Below the pieces are notes generated by a model that was not told the DNA's origin, did not search any database, and was given only the letters and a program-made list of their open reading frames with translations. From Hanstruepera flava (lineage in GTDB: Bacteria > Bacteroidota > Bacteroidia > Flavobacteriales > Flavobacteriaceae), in the NCBI RefSeq assembly GCF_023634025.1, contig NZ_JALJCW010000003.1, forward strand, positions 248,001 through 312,000: a DNA stretch of 64,000 nt, in the 5' to 3' direction. Positions within the stretch are counted from its first letter, which is position 1; every line of letters starts with the position of its first letter. Both the position numbers and the translations under genes were made by a program. This document shows, piece by piece, positions 27,701-35,800 of this stretch.

Positions 27701-28915
27701 TTCATTTAATACAGATCCTGAACCAATTGCCGTTGGATCAAAATCATTATTACCATTATCTGGATACGCATTTGGCCCTACATTAATAAATCCAGGCGGA
27801 ATGGGATTTAAATAGATATTGTTCTCATTAGGATTGGGATTAGATTCACCCAAATCTTGTAAGGCTACAACATTCCTAACGTTTTCTGTTCTGTTTGCTC
27901 TATTGGTAACCCAAACCTCAATTCTTGTAATTTGAACATTGGTGTTTATAAACGGGTAGTTTTCAAGAACTCTATCGTAATTATCCCTAAAATAATGGCC
28001 TAAGAAAAAGTGCCTGTTTTCATCGTAATCTCTTGCAAAAAAATCAAATTCTTCAATAGTTCCACCGCCTTGTGCAACTACTGTACGCATATCAGATTTT
28101 TGCTCCGAAAAAACCCCTGTAATTGTTGTCTTTCCAAATTGAAGTTCTGTTTTTACACCAAATAAACTTTGCGCTCCAGTAATTAAAGAGCTATTTAAAG
28201 GCATACTTACATTACCGACTTCAATTTTTTGAATGATGTCATCTTCTGTTGGAGTATACTCCAATTTAATGATATTTTGAAAATCGAAAGTTGATTCCGT
28301 ATCGTAATTTGCAGTTACTTGTAACCTAGTCCCTATTTTACCCAATAAACTCAAGCTAATACGCTGATCAAAATCAAACGTAAAACTACTTCGGTTTTGG
28401 GGCGAAAATGCAGGGTTATCTTGCTTTGTGTATAGTATTCCTAAATCTATTTCTACAGAACCTTGCGGTATAATTTCTATAGTATTACTACCAAAAATAG
28501 ATTCAAAAAAACCTGAATTTACATAAAACTCTGGCAATAAATTTCTCTGTTCTTCTTCAGACCCTTCCTTTTTTCCATCAAAAGCATCTATTTGCTGCTT
28601 GTAATAGGATTTAATGTTTTCTTTTATAACCAGTTCTTGAAACTCTTCTGGAGTTAAAATAATAGGATAATTAATATTAAAGCTACCAACTGTTTCAGTA
28701 TAAATATAACGATCTGTAATAGGGTCGTAAGTATATTTAGATTCGATACTATTGGGATTGGGCATTTGCATATTACCAAAACTAAACCCAGTAGCTGTAG
28801 AATCTTGGTCTGTAGCAGGCTCTTGAGACCATGCTAAAACAGAACACAGCAACATAAAAGCTGTAAATAGAAAATGTTTATTTATTTTAAATAAATTATG
28901 GTTGGTTGTATTCAA
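21710..28915 (-). CDS. sprA: SprA, type IX secretion translocon
   Basis: 2401 residues, the size of the giant SprA barrel. It starts at a TTG (28915), with a signal peptide ending near AWSQ (residue 31). The first part contains ITDRYIYTETVGSFNINYPIILTPEEF and the early strands; the long central section has repeated Asn/Asp-rich extracellular loops, and the C-terminus ends in an outer-membrane strand (SGITLRYNFGN). SprA forms a 36-strand barrel through which folded cargo of the type IX system leaves the cell, and is needed for gliding. It starts 6 bases after ruvA, in the order commonly seen in flavobacteria. Confidence 0.95.
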   Translation of the reverse strand: MNTTNHNLFKINKHFLFTAFMLLCSVLAWSQEPATDQDSTATGFSFGNMQMPNPNSIESKYTYDPITDRYIYTETVGSFNINYPIILTPEEFQELVIKENIKSYYKQQIDAFDGKKEGSEEEQRNLLPEFYVNSGFFESIFGSNTIEIIPQGSVEIDLGILYTKQDNPAFSPQNRSSFTFDFDQRISLSLLGKIGTRLQVTANYDTESTFDFQNIIKLEYTPTEDDIIQKIEVGNVSMPLNSSLITGAQSLFGVKTELQFGKTTITGVFSEQKSDMRTVVAQGGGTIEEFDFFARDYDENRHFFLGHYFRDNYDRVLENYPFINTNVQITRIEVWVTNRANRTENVRNVVALQDLGESNPNPNENNIYLNPIPPGFINVGPNAYPDNGNNDFDPTAIGSGSVLNEMIRDIATAQQGFGSLSTQVNEGSDYAKLENARKLQQGQEYTVDTQLGYISLNQRLNNDEVLAVAYQFTVGGQVYQVGEFANDGVNATDVDDNSGITMVTNNALVLKMLKSPVTNVEQPIWDLMMKNIYDTGAYQLERDDFVINIFYNEASPLNFITPVDGTPFPDFNGNPIQETTLLKLFNFDRLNFNNDPQQNGDGFFDFVPGITVVPSNGKIVFTKAEPFGEYLFNTLALGGEDYNNPLSYNDNQSKYVYDILYKETKTAALEEAEKNKFLLKGRYKSSGGDGIPIGAFNVPRGSVTVTAGGRVLVEGIDYTVNYQLGTVQILDEALKSSNTPIQVSTENNAVFGQQTKRYTGINVEHAFNENFVIGGTWLHLKERPITQKAIYSQEPINNQMFGFNGSYSTEVPFLTRLANKIPTIDTDVPSNVALRGEFAYLLPGAPSGTDFNNEATSYVDDFEGSQNNIDLKSPQSWFLSSRPKNINNNNDDQNGIEQGYNRALLNWYFIDPIFYGNQAPSGISDDDISDLYTSRVFINELFPQQDIAQGQTAVLNTLDLTFYPDRRGPYNFQTTGVDISTNTLLNPEDSWAGISRQLTSTDFEQANVEYIEFWLQDPFQDNQANPGGKLVFNLGNISEDIIKDGRKLYENGLPADGNVVGVLPESPSWNTVYPQDQSLIYAFDTTGDERTNQDVGYDGYNDNDERLKFVDYSGLEDPAADNYVYYLNREGDIFERYLQYNGVEGNSPDTFSNTNRGSTTQPDVEDINRDNTMNTIDSYFEYELDLTPSTLNLNNPYIVDIKEDETRQLPNGQSVVPKWYQFRIPVEEYSDAIGGITDLRSIRFARMYLKEFSEKTVFRFGTLDLVRSEWRRYSQTLDSDGGDPSLDNTEFTVGVIGTIQNDNIYQSPPGVEPQELFNNNTVIRQNEQSLLVNVCDLEPEDGRAVFKNVNVDMRQFNRLRMFMHAEPGDVPGLTDDDLFGFIRLGNDLTQNYYEILVPLKVSQGTSREQLWPIENEINLPLEVLQQMKSKSIAQGTITATDPTFYDVIREQISENPVMAYDPIPSGIGSGDEYHRVGIIGNPNFGDVRVLMVGVKNRSTMDKCAVLWFNELRLSDMDSEGGWAATLSLDANVADFVNVSAAGRKSTSGFGTIEQGPEQRSREDVQQYDVVTNVNVGQLFPEKWGLQIPFNYGVGEEKITPKFDEYYRDIELQTQLDNTNNKDSILNVNENYTKRKSINFIGVRKIRTGESKPQFYDVENLTFNYSFNKVEHRDFEIESSEDKILRTGVNYAFNFDPLVIEPFKNNDSIFRSRYWKLLKDFNVNPLPASFTVNTNINRQYNRQKFREIDLGGANIGLEELYKRNYTFDFQYAINYNLTKSLSFNFTASNVNIVRNYFKDGIINGEQDPTLDIWDGLFDFGDPNTQFQQLGVNYQIPLNKIPTFAFIDATYSYTGDFQWQKGSDLFRELEVNGQTYDLGNVVSNANQHNLNTTLNMNKLYDYIGLKKKPVRRTATAKSQPLSREAAAKQQAGKNDDEKPNKQQKIKNDTGTKLLNVGVDILTSIKRVTLNYSETNGTYLPGYLQSPGFIGTLKPTAGFTFGSQRDVREKAARNGWLTLYPDFNEQYTTNHIEQFDYSANLEPTRDLKIDLVGNRTYAQNYTENYRVNQIGDDLEYESLTPNTFGNFLISTVLIKTAFSKSDEFQSKAFETFRDNRLTIANRLAENFYGTTNFPVDAEGYPVGFGKNNQAVLLPSFLSAYTGKSSDKISLSAFRSFPIPNWDLKYTGFMNFKWFKDKFKRFSIVHGYRSTYSINQFRTNLDYDADNPTELDQGGNFKNEKLYSNINLTEMFSPLFRIDMEMKNSIKILLEMKKDRLLSLSFDNNLMTEIQGKEYIVGLGYRVKDVRIKSKLAGPKKMIVSDLNLKADVAVRDNLTIIRYLDLNNNQVTSGQTIWSTKFTADYAFSKNLTGIFYFDYAFAEYAISTAFPQTTIRSGITLRYNFGN

Positions 28916-28921
28916 AATCTA

Positions 28922-29503
28922 TTATAAATTTTTTAGCGCTAGTTTAATTATCGTTTCTACATCAGCTTCTGGTTGTTGCGATAGAATTTTATCGACCACG
29001 CGCTCTGACTGTTTCTTTAAAAACCCTAAAACTTCTAAAGCAGATAACGCTTCATCTTTGTTAGTATTGCTTTTAACAGTGGAATTTTCATCAATATCGT
29101 ATACTTTCAAAATTTTATCTTTTAAATCCAAAATTACTCGTTGAGCGGTTTTCGCTCCAATTCCTTTGATGGATTGGATTAAAGCCACATCGCCTACTGC
29201 AATTCCTTCACGAACTTGTACTGGTGTTAGCGACGACAACATGGTTCGTGCCGTACTCGCACCAATACCGCTAACAGATATTAAAAGTCTGAAAATTTCA
29301 CGCTCTTCGATTGAAGTGAAACCAAATAAAGTATGAGAATCTTCTTTTATTTGAAGATGTGTAAAAAGTTTTAAATTTTCTTGATCAGGAATTTGTGAAA
29401 AAGTATGTAACGAGATATTTAAATGATAGCCTACTCCACCACAATCAATAACTACATTTGTTGGTTTTTTTTCTACAAGTTTTCCTTGAATATGTGAAAT
29501 CAT
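28922..29503 (-). CDS. ruvA: Holliday junction branch migration protein RuvA
   Basis: 193 residues. The OB-fold N-terminus (MISHIQGKLVEKKPTNVVIDCGGVGYHL), the helix-hairpin-helix pair (ISVSGIGASTARTMLS and IQSIKGIGAKTAQRVILDLKDK at about 70-130), and a small C-terminal domain III (about 145-193) are all present. RuvA holds the four-way junction for the RuvB motor, whose gene is at 32883-33905. First gene of a ruvA-sprA operon. Confidence 0.95.
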   Translation of the reverse strand: MISHIQGKLVEKKPTNVVIDCGGVGYHLNISLHTFSQIPDQENLKLFTHLQIKEDSHTLFGFTSIEEREIFRLLISVSGIGASTARTMLSSLTPVQVREGIAVGDVALIQSIKGIGAKTAQRVILDLKDKILKVYDIDENSTVKSNTNKDEALSALEVLGFLKKQSERVVDKILSQQPEADVETIIKLALKNL

Positions 29504-29525
29504 TAAATAGGAATCTATTAACTCT

Positions 29526-29555
29526 CAAATGTAATAAAATTATTTACAAAACAAA
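29526..29555 (-). promoter_or_regulatory. Promoter of ruvA-sprA
   Basis: TTTG (29555-29552), an 18-base spacer, then TACATTTG (29533-29526) on the minus strand. The ruvA ATG is at 29503, so the leader is about 17 bases. The malic enzyme gene ends at 29561, just upstream. Confidence 0.7.
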
Positions 29556-29560
29556 GTTGT

Positions 29561-31864
29561 TTACAGTCCTATTCCTGCATTTAATTCTTGCTCTTTTTTT
29601 TCTTTTTGTTGTGCATCAATAACAGCAATAGCGGTCATGTTTACAATTTCATCTACACTGGCATCTAACTGTAGAATATGAACAGGTTTTCGCATACCCA
29701 TCATAATTGGCCCAATAGAATCTGCTTTATTTAACTCTTTAAGCAATTTATAAGTGATATTGGCCGATTCTAAATTTGGAAAGATAAGTGTGTTTACTTT
29801 TCGTCCTGCTAATTTAGAAAATGGAAAAATATCTTGAAGCATTTCACTATTTAAGGCAAAGTCGGTTTGCAACTCTCCATCAACCAATAAATTTGGGTGT
29901 CTCTTATGCAAATATGTTACGGCCTCACCAACTTTTGTTGCTGTTTGATTTTTTGAAGATCCGAAATTTGAATATGAAATCATAGCCATTACAGGTTCCA
30001 TACCAAACATCTTAACCACTCCTGCCGTCATTTGTGCAATCTTGGTTAAGTCGCTAGCAGAAGGATTAATATTAATAGACGTATCACTTAAAAACATAGG
30101 GCCACGTTGGGTCATCATTACATTAGTAGTTGCAACCCTAGTAGAACCAGGTGCCAAGCCTATTAACTCGAGCATAGGTTTAACCACTGATGGATAGCTT
30201 CGAGAATATCCAGATATCATCGCATCGGCATCACCTTCATTCACCATCATTGCTGCAAAATAATTACGCTCTCGCATAATTTTTTGAGCCGAATAACGTG
30301 TAACTCCTTTTCGCTTACGCTGATTCCAGTACACATCAGCATACTTGTTTTTGCGTTCGGTTTCTTCATCAGATTTAGGGTCGATAATTGGAACTTCAGC
30401 ATCAAACTCGATTTCTTCCATTAATTTTTCAATAACATCTCGCCTACCCAATAATATGGGATGTGCAATTCCTTCATCATAAGCTATTTGAGCTGCTTTC
30501 AATACATCTAAATGATCTGCTTCGGCATAAACTACACGTTTAGGATTAATTCTTGCACGGTTTAAAAGTAATCTGACTATCTTATTATCTGAACCTGATC
30601 GCTCTAATAATTCATCTTCATACTTTTGCCAGTCGGTTATAGGTTGTTGTGCAACACCACTTTCCATTGCTGCTTTAGCAACAGCAGGTGGTACTTTAGC
30701 AATTAATCTTGGGTCAAATGGTTTTGGTATAATGTATTCTTTACCAAATGTTAATCGCGTTTCTCCGTAAGCTATATTAACTTGTTCAGGAACAGGATCT
30801 TTGGCCAAGTCTGCCAATGCCATTACAGCTGCCATTTTCATTTCCTCATTGATTTTTGTAGCACGCACATCTAAAGCGCCTCTAAAAATAAATGGAAACC
30901 CTAGTACATTATTTACTTGGTTAGGATGGTCACTTCGTCCTGTGGCCATTATAATATCATCTCTAGTATCAATTGCTAAATCATAAGCTATCTCCGGATT
31001 CGGGTTTGCCATGGCAAAAACAATAGGGTTAGCAGCCATTGTTTTAAGCATATCTGGCGTTACAATATCTGCCATAGATAAGCCAATAAAAACATCAGCG
31101 TCTTGCATGGCCTCTTCCAAAGTATCTATTTTTCTATCTGTAGCAAATTCCGCCTTTTCTTTAGTAAGGTTTTCTCTATCCTGCCTAATGACTCCCTTAC
31201 TATCCAGCATCACCATATTTTTTCTTACGGCTCCACAAGCTTGGTATAATCGTGAACATGAAATGGCTGCAGCTCCTGCTCCACTAATCACTATTTTTAC
31301 ATCTTCAATATTTTTATTTGCCAATTCTAAAGCATTAATCAATGCTGCTGCAGAAATGATTGCTGTACCATGTTGGTCATCATGCATAACCGGAATATCT
31401 AATTCCTCTTTTAAACGACGTTCAATTTCAAAGGCTTCAGGTGCCTTAATATCTTCAAGGTTTATCCCACCAAACGTTGGTGCAATATTTTTAACAGTAG
31501 CGATAAACTCTTCAATATCTTCGGTATCAACCTCAATATCAAAAACATCAATATCAGCAAATATTTTAAACAATAAACCCTTACCTTCCATAACAGGTTT
31601 AGAAGCTTCTGGTCCAATATTACCCAATCCTAAAACTGCAGTACCATTTGAAATTACAGCAACTAAATTCCCCTTTGTAGTATATTTATAAACATTATTT
31701 TTGTCTTTTTCTATTTCAAGACATGGTTCTGCCACACCTGGCGAGTAGGCCAATGACAAATCTCTTTGACTAGCATATTTTTTTGTTGGAACTACTTTTA
31801 TCTTTCCTGGTGTAGGCTTGGCATGATAAACCAAGGCCTCTCTTCTTCTGCTTTGCTTGCTCAT
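29561..31864 (-). CDS. maeB: NADP-dependent malic enzyme with phosphotransacetylase-like domain
   Basis: 767 residues, the hybrid MaeB form. The malic enzyme part (1 to about 430) has YSPGVAEPCLEI, the metal and substrate segment VMHDDQHGTAIISAAAL, the Rossmann motif ISGAGAAAISC, and MANPNPEI. The C-terminal part (about 430-767) is a phosphotransacetylase-like domain (ILLGRRDVI; later MMTQRGPMFLSDTSIN) that senses acetyl-CoA and does not usually catalyse. It converts malate to pyruvate with NADPH production. Single gene with its own -7 box. Confidence 0.95.
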   Translation of the reverse strand: MSKQSRRREALVYHAKPTPGKIKVVPTKKYASQRDLSLAYSPGVAEPCLEIEKDKNNVYKYTTKGNLVAVISNGTAVLGLGNIGPEASKPVMEGKGLLFKIFADIDVFDIEVDTEDIEEFIATVKNIAPTFGGINLEDIKAPEAFEIERRLKEELDIPVMHDDQHGTAIISAAALINALELANKNIEDVKIVISGAGAAAISCSRLYQACGAVRKNMVMLDSKGVIRQDRENLTKEKAEFATDRKIDTLEEAMQDADVFIGLSMADIVTPDMLKTMAANPIVFAMANPNPEIAYDLAIDTRDDIIMATGRSDHPNQVNNVLGFPFIFRGALDVRATKINEEMKMAAVMALADLAKDPVPEQVNIAYGETRLTFGKEYIIPKPFDPRLIAKVPPAVAKAAMESGVAQQPITDWQKYEDELLERSGSDNKIVRLLLNRARINPKRVVYAEADHLDVLKAAQIAYDEGIAHPILLGRRDVIEKLMEEIEFDAEVPIIDPKSDEETERKNKYADVYWNQRKRKGVTRYSAQKIMRERNYFAAMMVNEGDADAMISGYSRSYPSVVKPMLELIGLAPGSTRVATTNVMMTQRGPMFLSDTSININPSASDLTKIAQMTAGVVKMFGMEPVMAMISYSNFGSSKNQTATKVGEAVTYLHKRHPNLLVDGELQTDFALNSEMLQDIFPFSKLAGRKVNTLIFPNLESANITYKLLKELNKADSIGPIMMGMRKPVHILQLDASVDEIVNMTAIAVIDAQQKEKKEQELNAGIGL

Positions 31865-31886
31865 AAATAGTTTTTTATATCACTTA

Positions 31887-31894
31887 CAAATGTA
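31887..31894 (-). promoter_or_regulatory. -7 box (TACATTTG) of maeB
   Basis: A full TAnnTTTG match on the minus strand, 22 bases before the ATG at 31864. The -33 region lies in the end of queG and has no exact TTTG. Confidence 0.5.
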
Positions 31895-31915
31895 CTAAAC
31901 CTAATGCTTAAATAA

Positions 31916-32842
31916 CTATTGTTTTAAGAAATTGATATTGCGTTTCAACCCAGAAAACTTGGTGCGTTTTACTGCTGATTTTTTAAATACCTTTTTGAAT
32001 GTGTCTTCGGTAATCTCTTCCCAATCTTTTTTAGTCATTCCCAAAAGTTCGGGATGAGGGTTGAATAAAGGTTCGTTATGTGGTTTTGAGAATCTATTCC
32101 ATGGACAAACATCCTGACACACATCGCAACCAAACATCCAGTTATCCATTTTACCTTTAAATTCCATAGGGATATTGTCTTTTAATTCAATGGTTAAATA
32201 GGAAATGCATTTACTGCCATCTACTACATAAGGTTCAATAATGGCTTCTGTTGGACATGCATCAATACAAGCTGTGCATGTTCCACAATGGTCTGTTGTA
32301 GGCATATCATAATCCAACTCTAAATCAATAATCAATTCGGCTATAAAATAAAAGGATCCAACTTGTTGAGTTAAAAGATTACTGTGCTTACCAATCCAGC
32401 CCAATCCAGATTTTGCAGCCCATGCCTTATCCAATACTGGAGCTGAATCTACAAAAGCGCGACCATTTACTGCCCCTATTTCATCTTGGATAAAATGAAG
32501 TAGGGATTTTAACTTATCCTTAATGACGAAATGATAATCTGTTCCGTAAGCGTACTTGGACAATTTAAAACTTTTAGAGGTTTGCGTGTCTGAAGGGAAG
32601 TAATTTAATAACAGCGACACGACGCTTTTAGATCCCTCTACTAATTTGGTTGGATCGATGCGCTTATCAAAATGGTTTTCCATATATCGCATGTCGCCAT
32701 GCCTGTTATGGTTTAACCAGTTTTCCAACCGAGGTGCCTCTTCTTCTAAAAATTCTGCTTTACTAACACCACAAGACAAAAATCCTAGGCGTTTGGCTTC
32801 GGTTTTAATTAGTTGTGTAAATTTAGTTTTGTTGTCAATCAT
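31916..32842 (-). CDS. queG: Epoxyqueuosine reductase QueG
   Basis: 308 residues. The N-terminal cobalamin-binding domain includes [26 protein letters not shown] (about 131-156). Two [4Fe-4S] motifs follow: C186-x2-C189-x2-C192-x3-C196, and C239-x2-C242-x3-C246, plus C212. QueG carries out the last step of queuosine synthesis in GUN-anticodon tRNAs. The C-terminal part ([14 protein letters not shown]) is the short HEAT-like end. It lies 40 bases after ruvB; no TAnnTTTG is seen between, so it may be cotranscribed with ruvB. Confidence 0.95.
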   Translation of the reverse strand: MIDNKTKFTQLIKTEAKRLGFLSCGVSKAEFLEEEAPRLENWLNHNRHGDMRYMENHFDKRIDPTKLVEGSKSVVSLLLNYFPSDTQTSKSFKLSKYAYGTDYHFVIKDKLKSLLHFIQDEIGAVNGRAFVDSAPVLDKAWAAKSGLGWIGKHSNLLTQQVGSFYFIAELIIDLELDYDMPTTDHCGTCTACIDACPTEAIIEPYVVDGSKCISYLTIELKDNIPMEFKGKMDNWMFGCDVCQDVCPWNRFSKPHNEPLFNPHPELLGMTKKDWEEITEDTFKKVFKKSAVKRTKFSGLKRNINFLKQ

Positions 32843-32882
32843 TTAATGATATTCTGAAAACAATGCAGAATGACAAGCTGTG

Positions 32883-33905
32883 TTAAAACAAACCGCCTTG
32901 AGTTGGCCCTTTAACTTTACCTAAATGCTTGTACGCCTGTTCAGTTACTTCGCGTCCTCTAGGAGTTCGCATGATAAATCCTTGTTGAATTAAAAAAGGT
33001 TCGTAAACTTCTTCAATGGTTTCAGCACTTTCGCTAACGGCTGTAGCTAATGTTGTAATACCTACAGGTCCTCCTTTAAATTTGTCGATGATGGTCGATA
33101 GAATTTTATTATCCATTTCATCCAAACCATGAGCATCCACATTTAAGGCTTCCAAAGCAAAACGAGAAATTTTAATGTCAATTTTTCCATCACCTTTAAT
33201 TTGTGCAAAGTCACGAACGCGGCGCAATAAGGCATTAGCTATACGTGGTGTACCACGACTACGCCCTGCAATTTCAACCGCTGCTTCCATGGTAATCGGG
33301 ACATTTAGAATACTAGCACTTCGTTGAACAATGGTAGTCAACAATTCAGTGTTGTAATACTGCAACCGACTTTGGATACCAAAACGTGCACGCATAGGAG
33401 CTGTAAGCAATCCCGAACGTGTTGTAGCACCAACTAGTGTAAAGGGATTTAAATTAATTTGAACTGTTCTAGCATTAGGTCCAGACTCAATCATAATATC
33501 GATCTTGTAGTCTTCCATGGCAGAATACAAATACTCTTCTACAATTGGGCTTAATCTATGAATTTCGTCAATAAACAAAACATCGCGATCTTCAAGATTA
33601 GTGAGTAATCCAGCCAAATCTCCTGGTTTATCCAAAACGGGGCCAGATGTTACTTTGATACCAACGTTTAATTCACTTGCTAAAATATGCGCTAAAGTTG
33701 TTTTTCCCAGTCCTGGAGGGCCATGAAATAAGGTATGGTCTAAAGCCTCCTCACGACCATTAGCAGCTTGAACAAAAATTTGAAGATTTTCTAAAACTTG
33801 TTCTTGACCTGTAAAATCATCAAAAGATAATGGTCTTAATTTTTTTTCTACGTCAAGTTCTTCAGGAGAAAAATGCTCGTTAGTTGGATCTAAATTTTCG
33901 TTCAT
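32883..33905 (-). CDS. ruvB: Holliday junction branch migration ATPase RuvB
   Basis: 340 residues from the ATG at 33905. Walker [10 protein letters not shown] (62-70), Walker [10 protein letters not shown], sensor [20 protein letters not shown], and the arginine finger region follow; the C-terminal winged helix has [13 protein letters not shown]. RuvB pumps DNA through the RuvA-bound junction. A TAnnTTTG box ends 6 bases before the ATG, so the message may be leaderless. Confidence 0.95.
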   Translation of the reverse strand: MNENLDPTNEHFSPEELDVEKKLRPLSFDDFTGQEQVLENLQIFVQAANGREEALDHTLFHGPPGLGKTTLAHILASELNVGIKVTSGPVLDKPGDLAGLLTNLEDRDVLFIDEIHRLSPIVEEYLYSAMEDYKIDIMIESGPNARTVQINLNPFTLVGATTRSGLLTAPMRARFGIQSRLQYYNTELLTTIVQRSASILNVPITMEAAVEIAGRSRGTPRIANALLRRVRDFAQIKGDGKIDIKISRFALEALNVDAHGLDEMDNKILSTIIDKFKGGPVGITTLATAVSESAETIEEVYEPFLIQQGFIMRTPRGREVTEQAYKHLGKVKGPTQGGLF

Positions 33906-33911
33906 ACAAAA

Positions 33912-33919
33912 CAAATATA
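33912..33919 (-). promoter_or_regulatory. -7 box (TATATTTG) of ruvB
   Basis: A full TAnnTTTG match on the minus strand, separated from the ATG by 6 bases. The -33 region falls in the coxA terminator stem and has no TTTG. Confidence 0.45.
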
Positions 33920-33922
33920 AAG

Positions 33923-33954
33923 AAAAAGCCTCTCTAAAAATAGAAAGGCTTTTT
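33923..33954 (-). terminator. Terminator of the act-cox operon
   Basis: Stem AAAAAGCCT (33923-33931) and AGGCTTTTT (33946-33954), extended past one mismatch, with loop near 33937-33940. The minus strand continues with TTTTTCTTT. It follows coxA (ends 33975) by about 20 bases. Confidence 0.8.
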
Positions 33955-33974
33955 AATATTATAGTATAATTACA

Positions 33975-35765
33975 CTAATGTTGTAATTCTTCTTCTCCTT
34001 CTTTTAACGGAACGTTTTGAGGCACAAAATCTTCATCATGACCGGGTTTGCTATAATCGTAAGACCAACGGTAAACATGAGGAATTTCTCCCTCCCAGTT
34101 ACCGTGAATATGCTTAACAGGTGCTGTCCATTCTAATGTTGTAGATTTCCATGGGTTTTGAACTGTTTTCTCTCCAGTAAAAATACTAGCAAAGAAATTA
34201 TATAGATAAACCAATTGGAAAACTCCTCCTACCAAAGCAAAAATGGTAATAATAACATTTACATCTGCTAAATCATCAAATAATGGGAAGTTAGAGTTAG
34301 TATAATAACGTCTTGGTAAGCCGGCCATGCCTATAAAGTGCATAGGGAAGAATACACCATATGCACAAATTGCAGTTACCCAGAAGTGAATATAACCCAA
34401 TTTCTTGTTCAACATACGACCAAACATTTTAGGGAACCAATGATAAATACCCGCAAACATTCCATACAATGCAGATATACCCATCACTAAATGGAAGTGA
34501 GCTACAACGAAATACGTATCATGTACATTAATATCTAAAGCACTATCACCTAAAATAATACCTGTTAAACCACCTGTAATGAATGTTGAAACAAAACCAA
34601 TAGAGAATAACATGGCTGGGTTCATTTGTAAGTTTCCTTTCCAAATTGTCGTTATCCAGTTAAAGGCCTTAACGGCAGATGGTATAGCAATTAATAAGGT
34701 TGTGAATGTAAATACAGATCCTAAAAATGGATTCATCCCCGAAACGAACATGTGGTGACCCCAAACTATTGTAGATAAAAACGCAATAGCTAAAATAGAC
34801 ATAATCATGGCGCGATAACCAAATATAGGTTTACGTGAATTTGATGCCATAATTTCAGACACTAATCCCATTGCTGGTAATATTACAATATATACTTCAG
34901 GGTGTCCTAAAAACCAGAATAAATGCTCAAATAATACTGGTGAACCACCTTGGTAATGTAATACTTCACCTTGTATAAATATATCGGATAAGAAGAATGA
35001 TGTTCCAAAACTTCTATCCATTATTAACAATAATGCTGCCGATAATAATACTGGGAATGATACAACACCAATAATAGCTGTTACAAAAAACGCCCAAATA
35101 GTTAAAGGTAGGCGTGTCATTGACATTCCTTTTGTACGTAAATTTATTACAGTTACAATATAGTTCAGAGAACCTAATAATGATGACGCGATAAATATGG
35201 CCATTGATACCAACCATAAAGTCATACCCATTCCTGAACCACCTTGAGCCATTGGCAAGGCAGATAGCGGCGGATAAATTGTCCATCCAGCTGCAGCTGG
35301 ACCAGCTTCAACAAATAATGAGATTACCATTATAACACTAGATAAAAAGAACAACCAATAAGAAACCATATTAAGGAATCCTGAAGCCATATCTCTTGCT
35401 CCAATTTGTAATGGAATTAATAAGTTACTAAACGTACCACTCAATCCTGCTGTTAATACAAAGAATACCATTATGGTACCATGTATGGTTACCAATGCTA
35501 GATAGATGTCAGCATCCATTACACCGTCAGGAGCCCATTTACCTAATAAAGCCTCAAATAACACATTTGGTTCTTCTGGCCATGCAATTTGCATTCTAAA
35601 CATTAGAGACATTAAAACACCTATAACACCCATTATAGTACCTGTAATAAGATACTGCTTGGCAATCATTTTATGATCCTGACTAAAAATATATTTAGTC
35701 ACGAATGTTTCTTTATGATGATGTCCGTGATCGTCGTGTTCGTGAGTATCTGCGTGTGTTGACAT
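33975..35765 (-). CDS. coxA: Cytochrome c oxidase subunit I
   Basis: 596 residues with 12 or more membrane helices. The heme a and CuB ligands are in place: WFLGHPEVYIVILPAMG holds the His-Tyr pair, IVWGHHMFVSGM holds the two CuB histidines, and DTYFVVAHFHLVMG holds the two heme-ligand histidines. The cytoplasmic N-terminus is histidine rich, with seven His among residues 4-17. It reduces oxygen to water and pumps protons. Last gene of the alternative complex III operon, so the oxidase and its electron donor are made together. Confidence 0.96.
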   Translation of the reverse strand: MSTHADTHEHDDHGHHHKETFVTKYIFSQDHKMIAKQYLITGTIMGVIGVLMSLMFRMQIAWPEEPNVLFEALLGKWAPDGVMDADIYLALVTIHGTIMVFFVLTAGLSGTFSNLLIPLQIGARDMASGFLNMVSYWLFFLSSVIMVISLFVEAGPAAAGWTIYPPLSALPMAQGGSGMGMTLWLVSMAIFIASSLLGSLNYIVTVINLRTKGMSMTRLPLTIWAFFVTAIIGVVSFPVLLSAALLLIMDRSFGTSFFLSDIFIQGEVLHYQGGSPVLFEHLFWFLGHPEVYIVILPAMGLVSEIMASNSRKPIFGYRAMIMSILAIAFLSTIVWGHHMFVSGMNPFLGSVFTFTTLLIAIPSAVKAFNWITTIWKGNLQMNPAMLFSIGFVSTFITGGLTGIILGDSALDINVHDTYFVVAHFHLVMGISALYGMFAGIYHWFPKMFGRMLNKKLGYIHFWVTAICAYGVFFPMHFIGMAGLPRRYYTNSNFPLFDDLADVNVIITIFALVGGVFQLVYLYNFFASIFTGEKTVQNPWKSTTLEWTAPVKHIHGNWEGEIPHVYRWSYDYSKPGHDEDFVPQNVPLKEGEEELQH

Positions 35766-35800
35766 AATCTTCTATATACTTTTTAAAACCTATTTATAAA

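Noticed and set aside
31011-31691. Plus-strand open frame of 226 codons opposite maeB
   Set aside because: It is antisense to a clear malic enzyme gene, Ser/Ile-rich with no recognisable motif, and explained by low stop density opposite a coding strand.
32843-32882. AATGACAAGC segment as an interspersed repeat copy
   Set aside because: Too short and not a close match to any other part of the window to support a repeat call.
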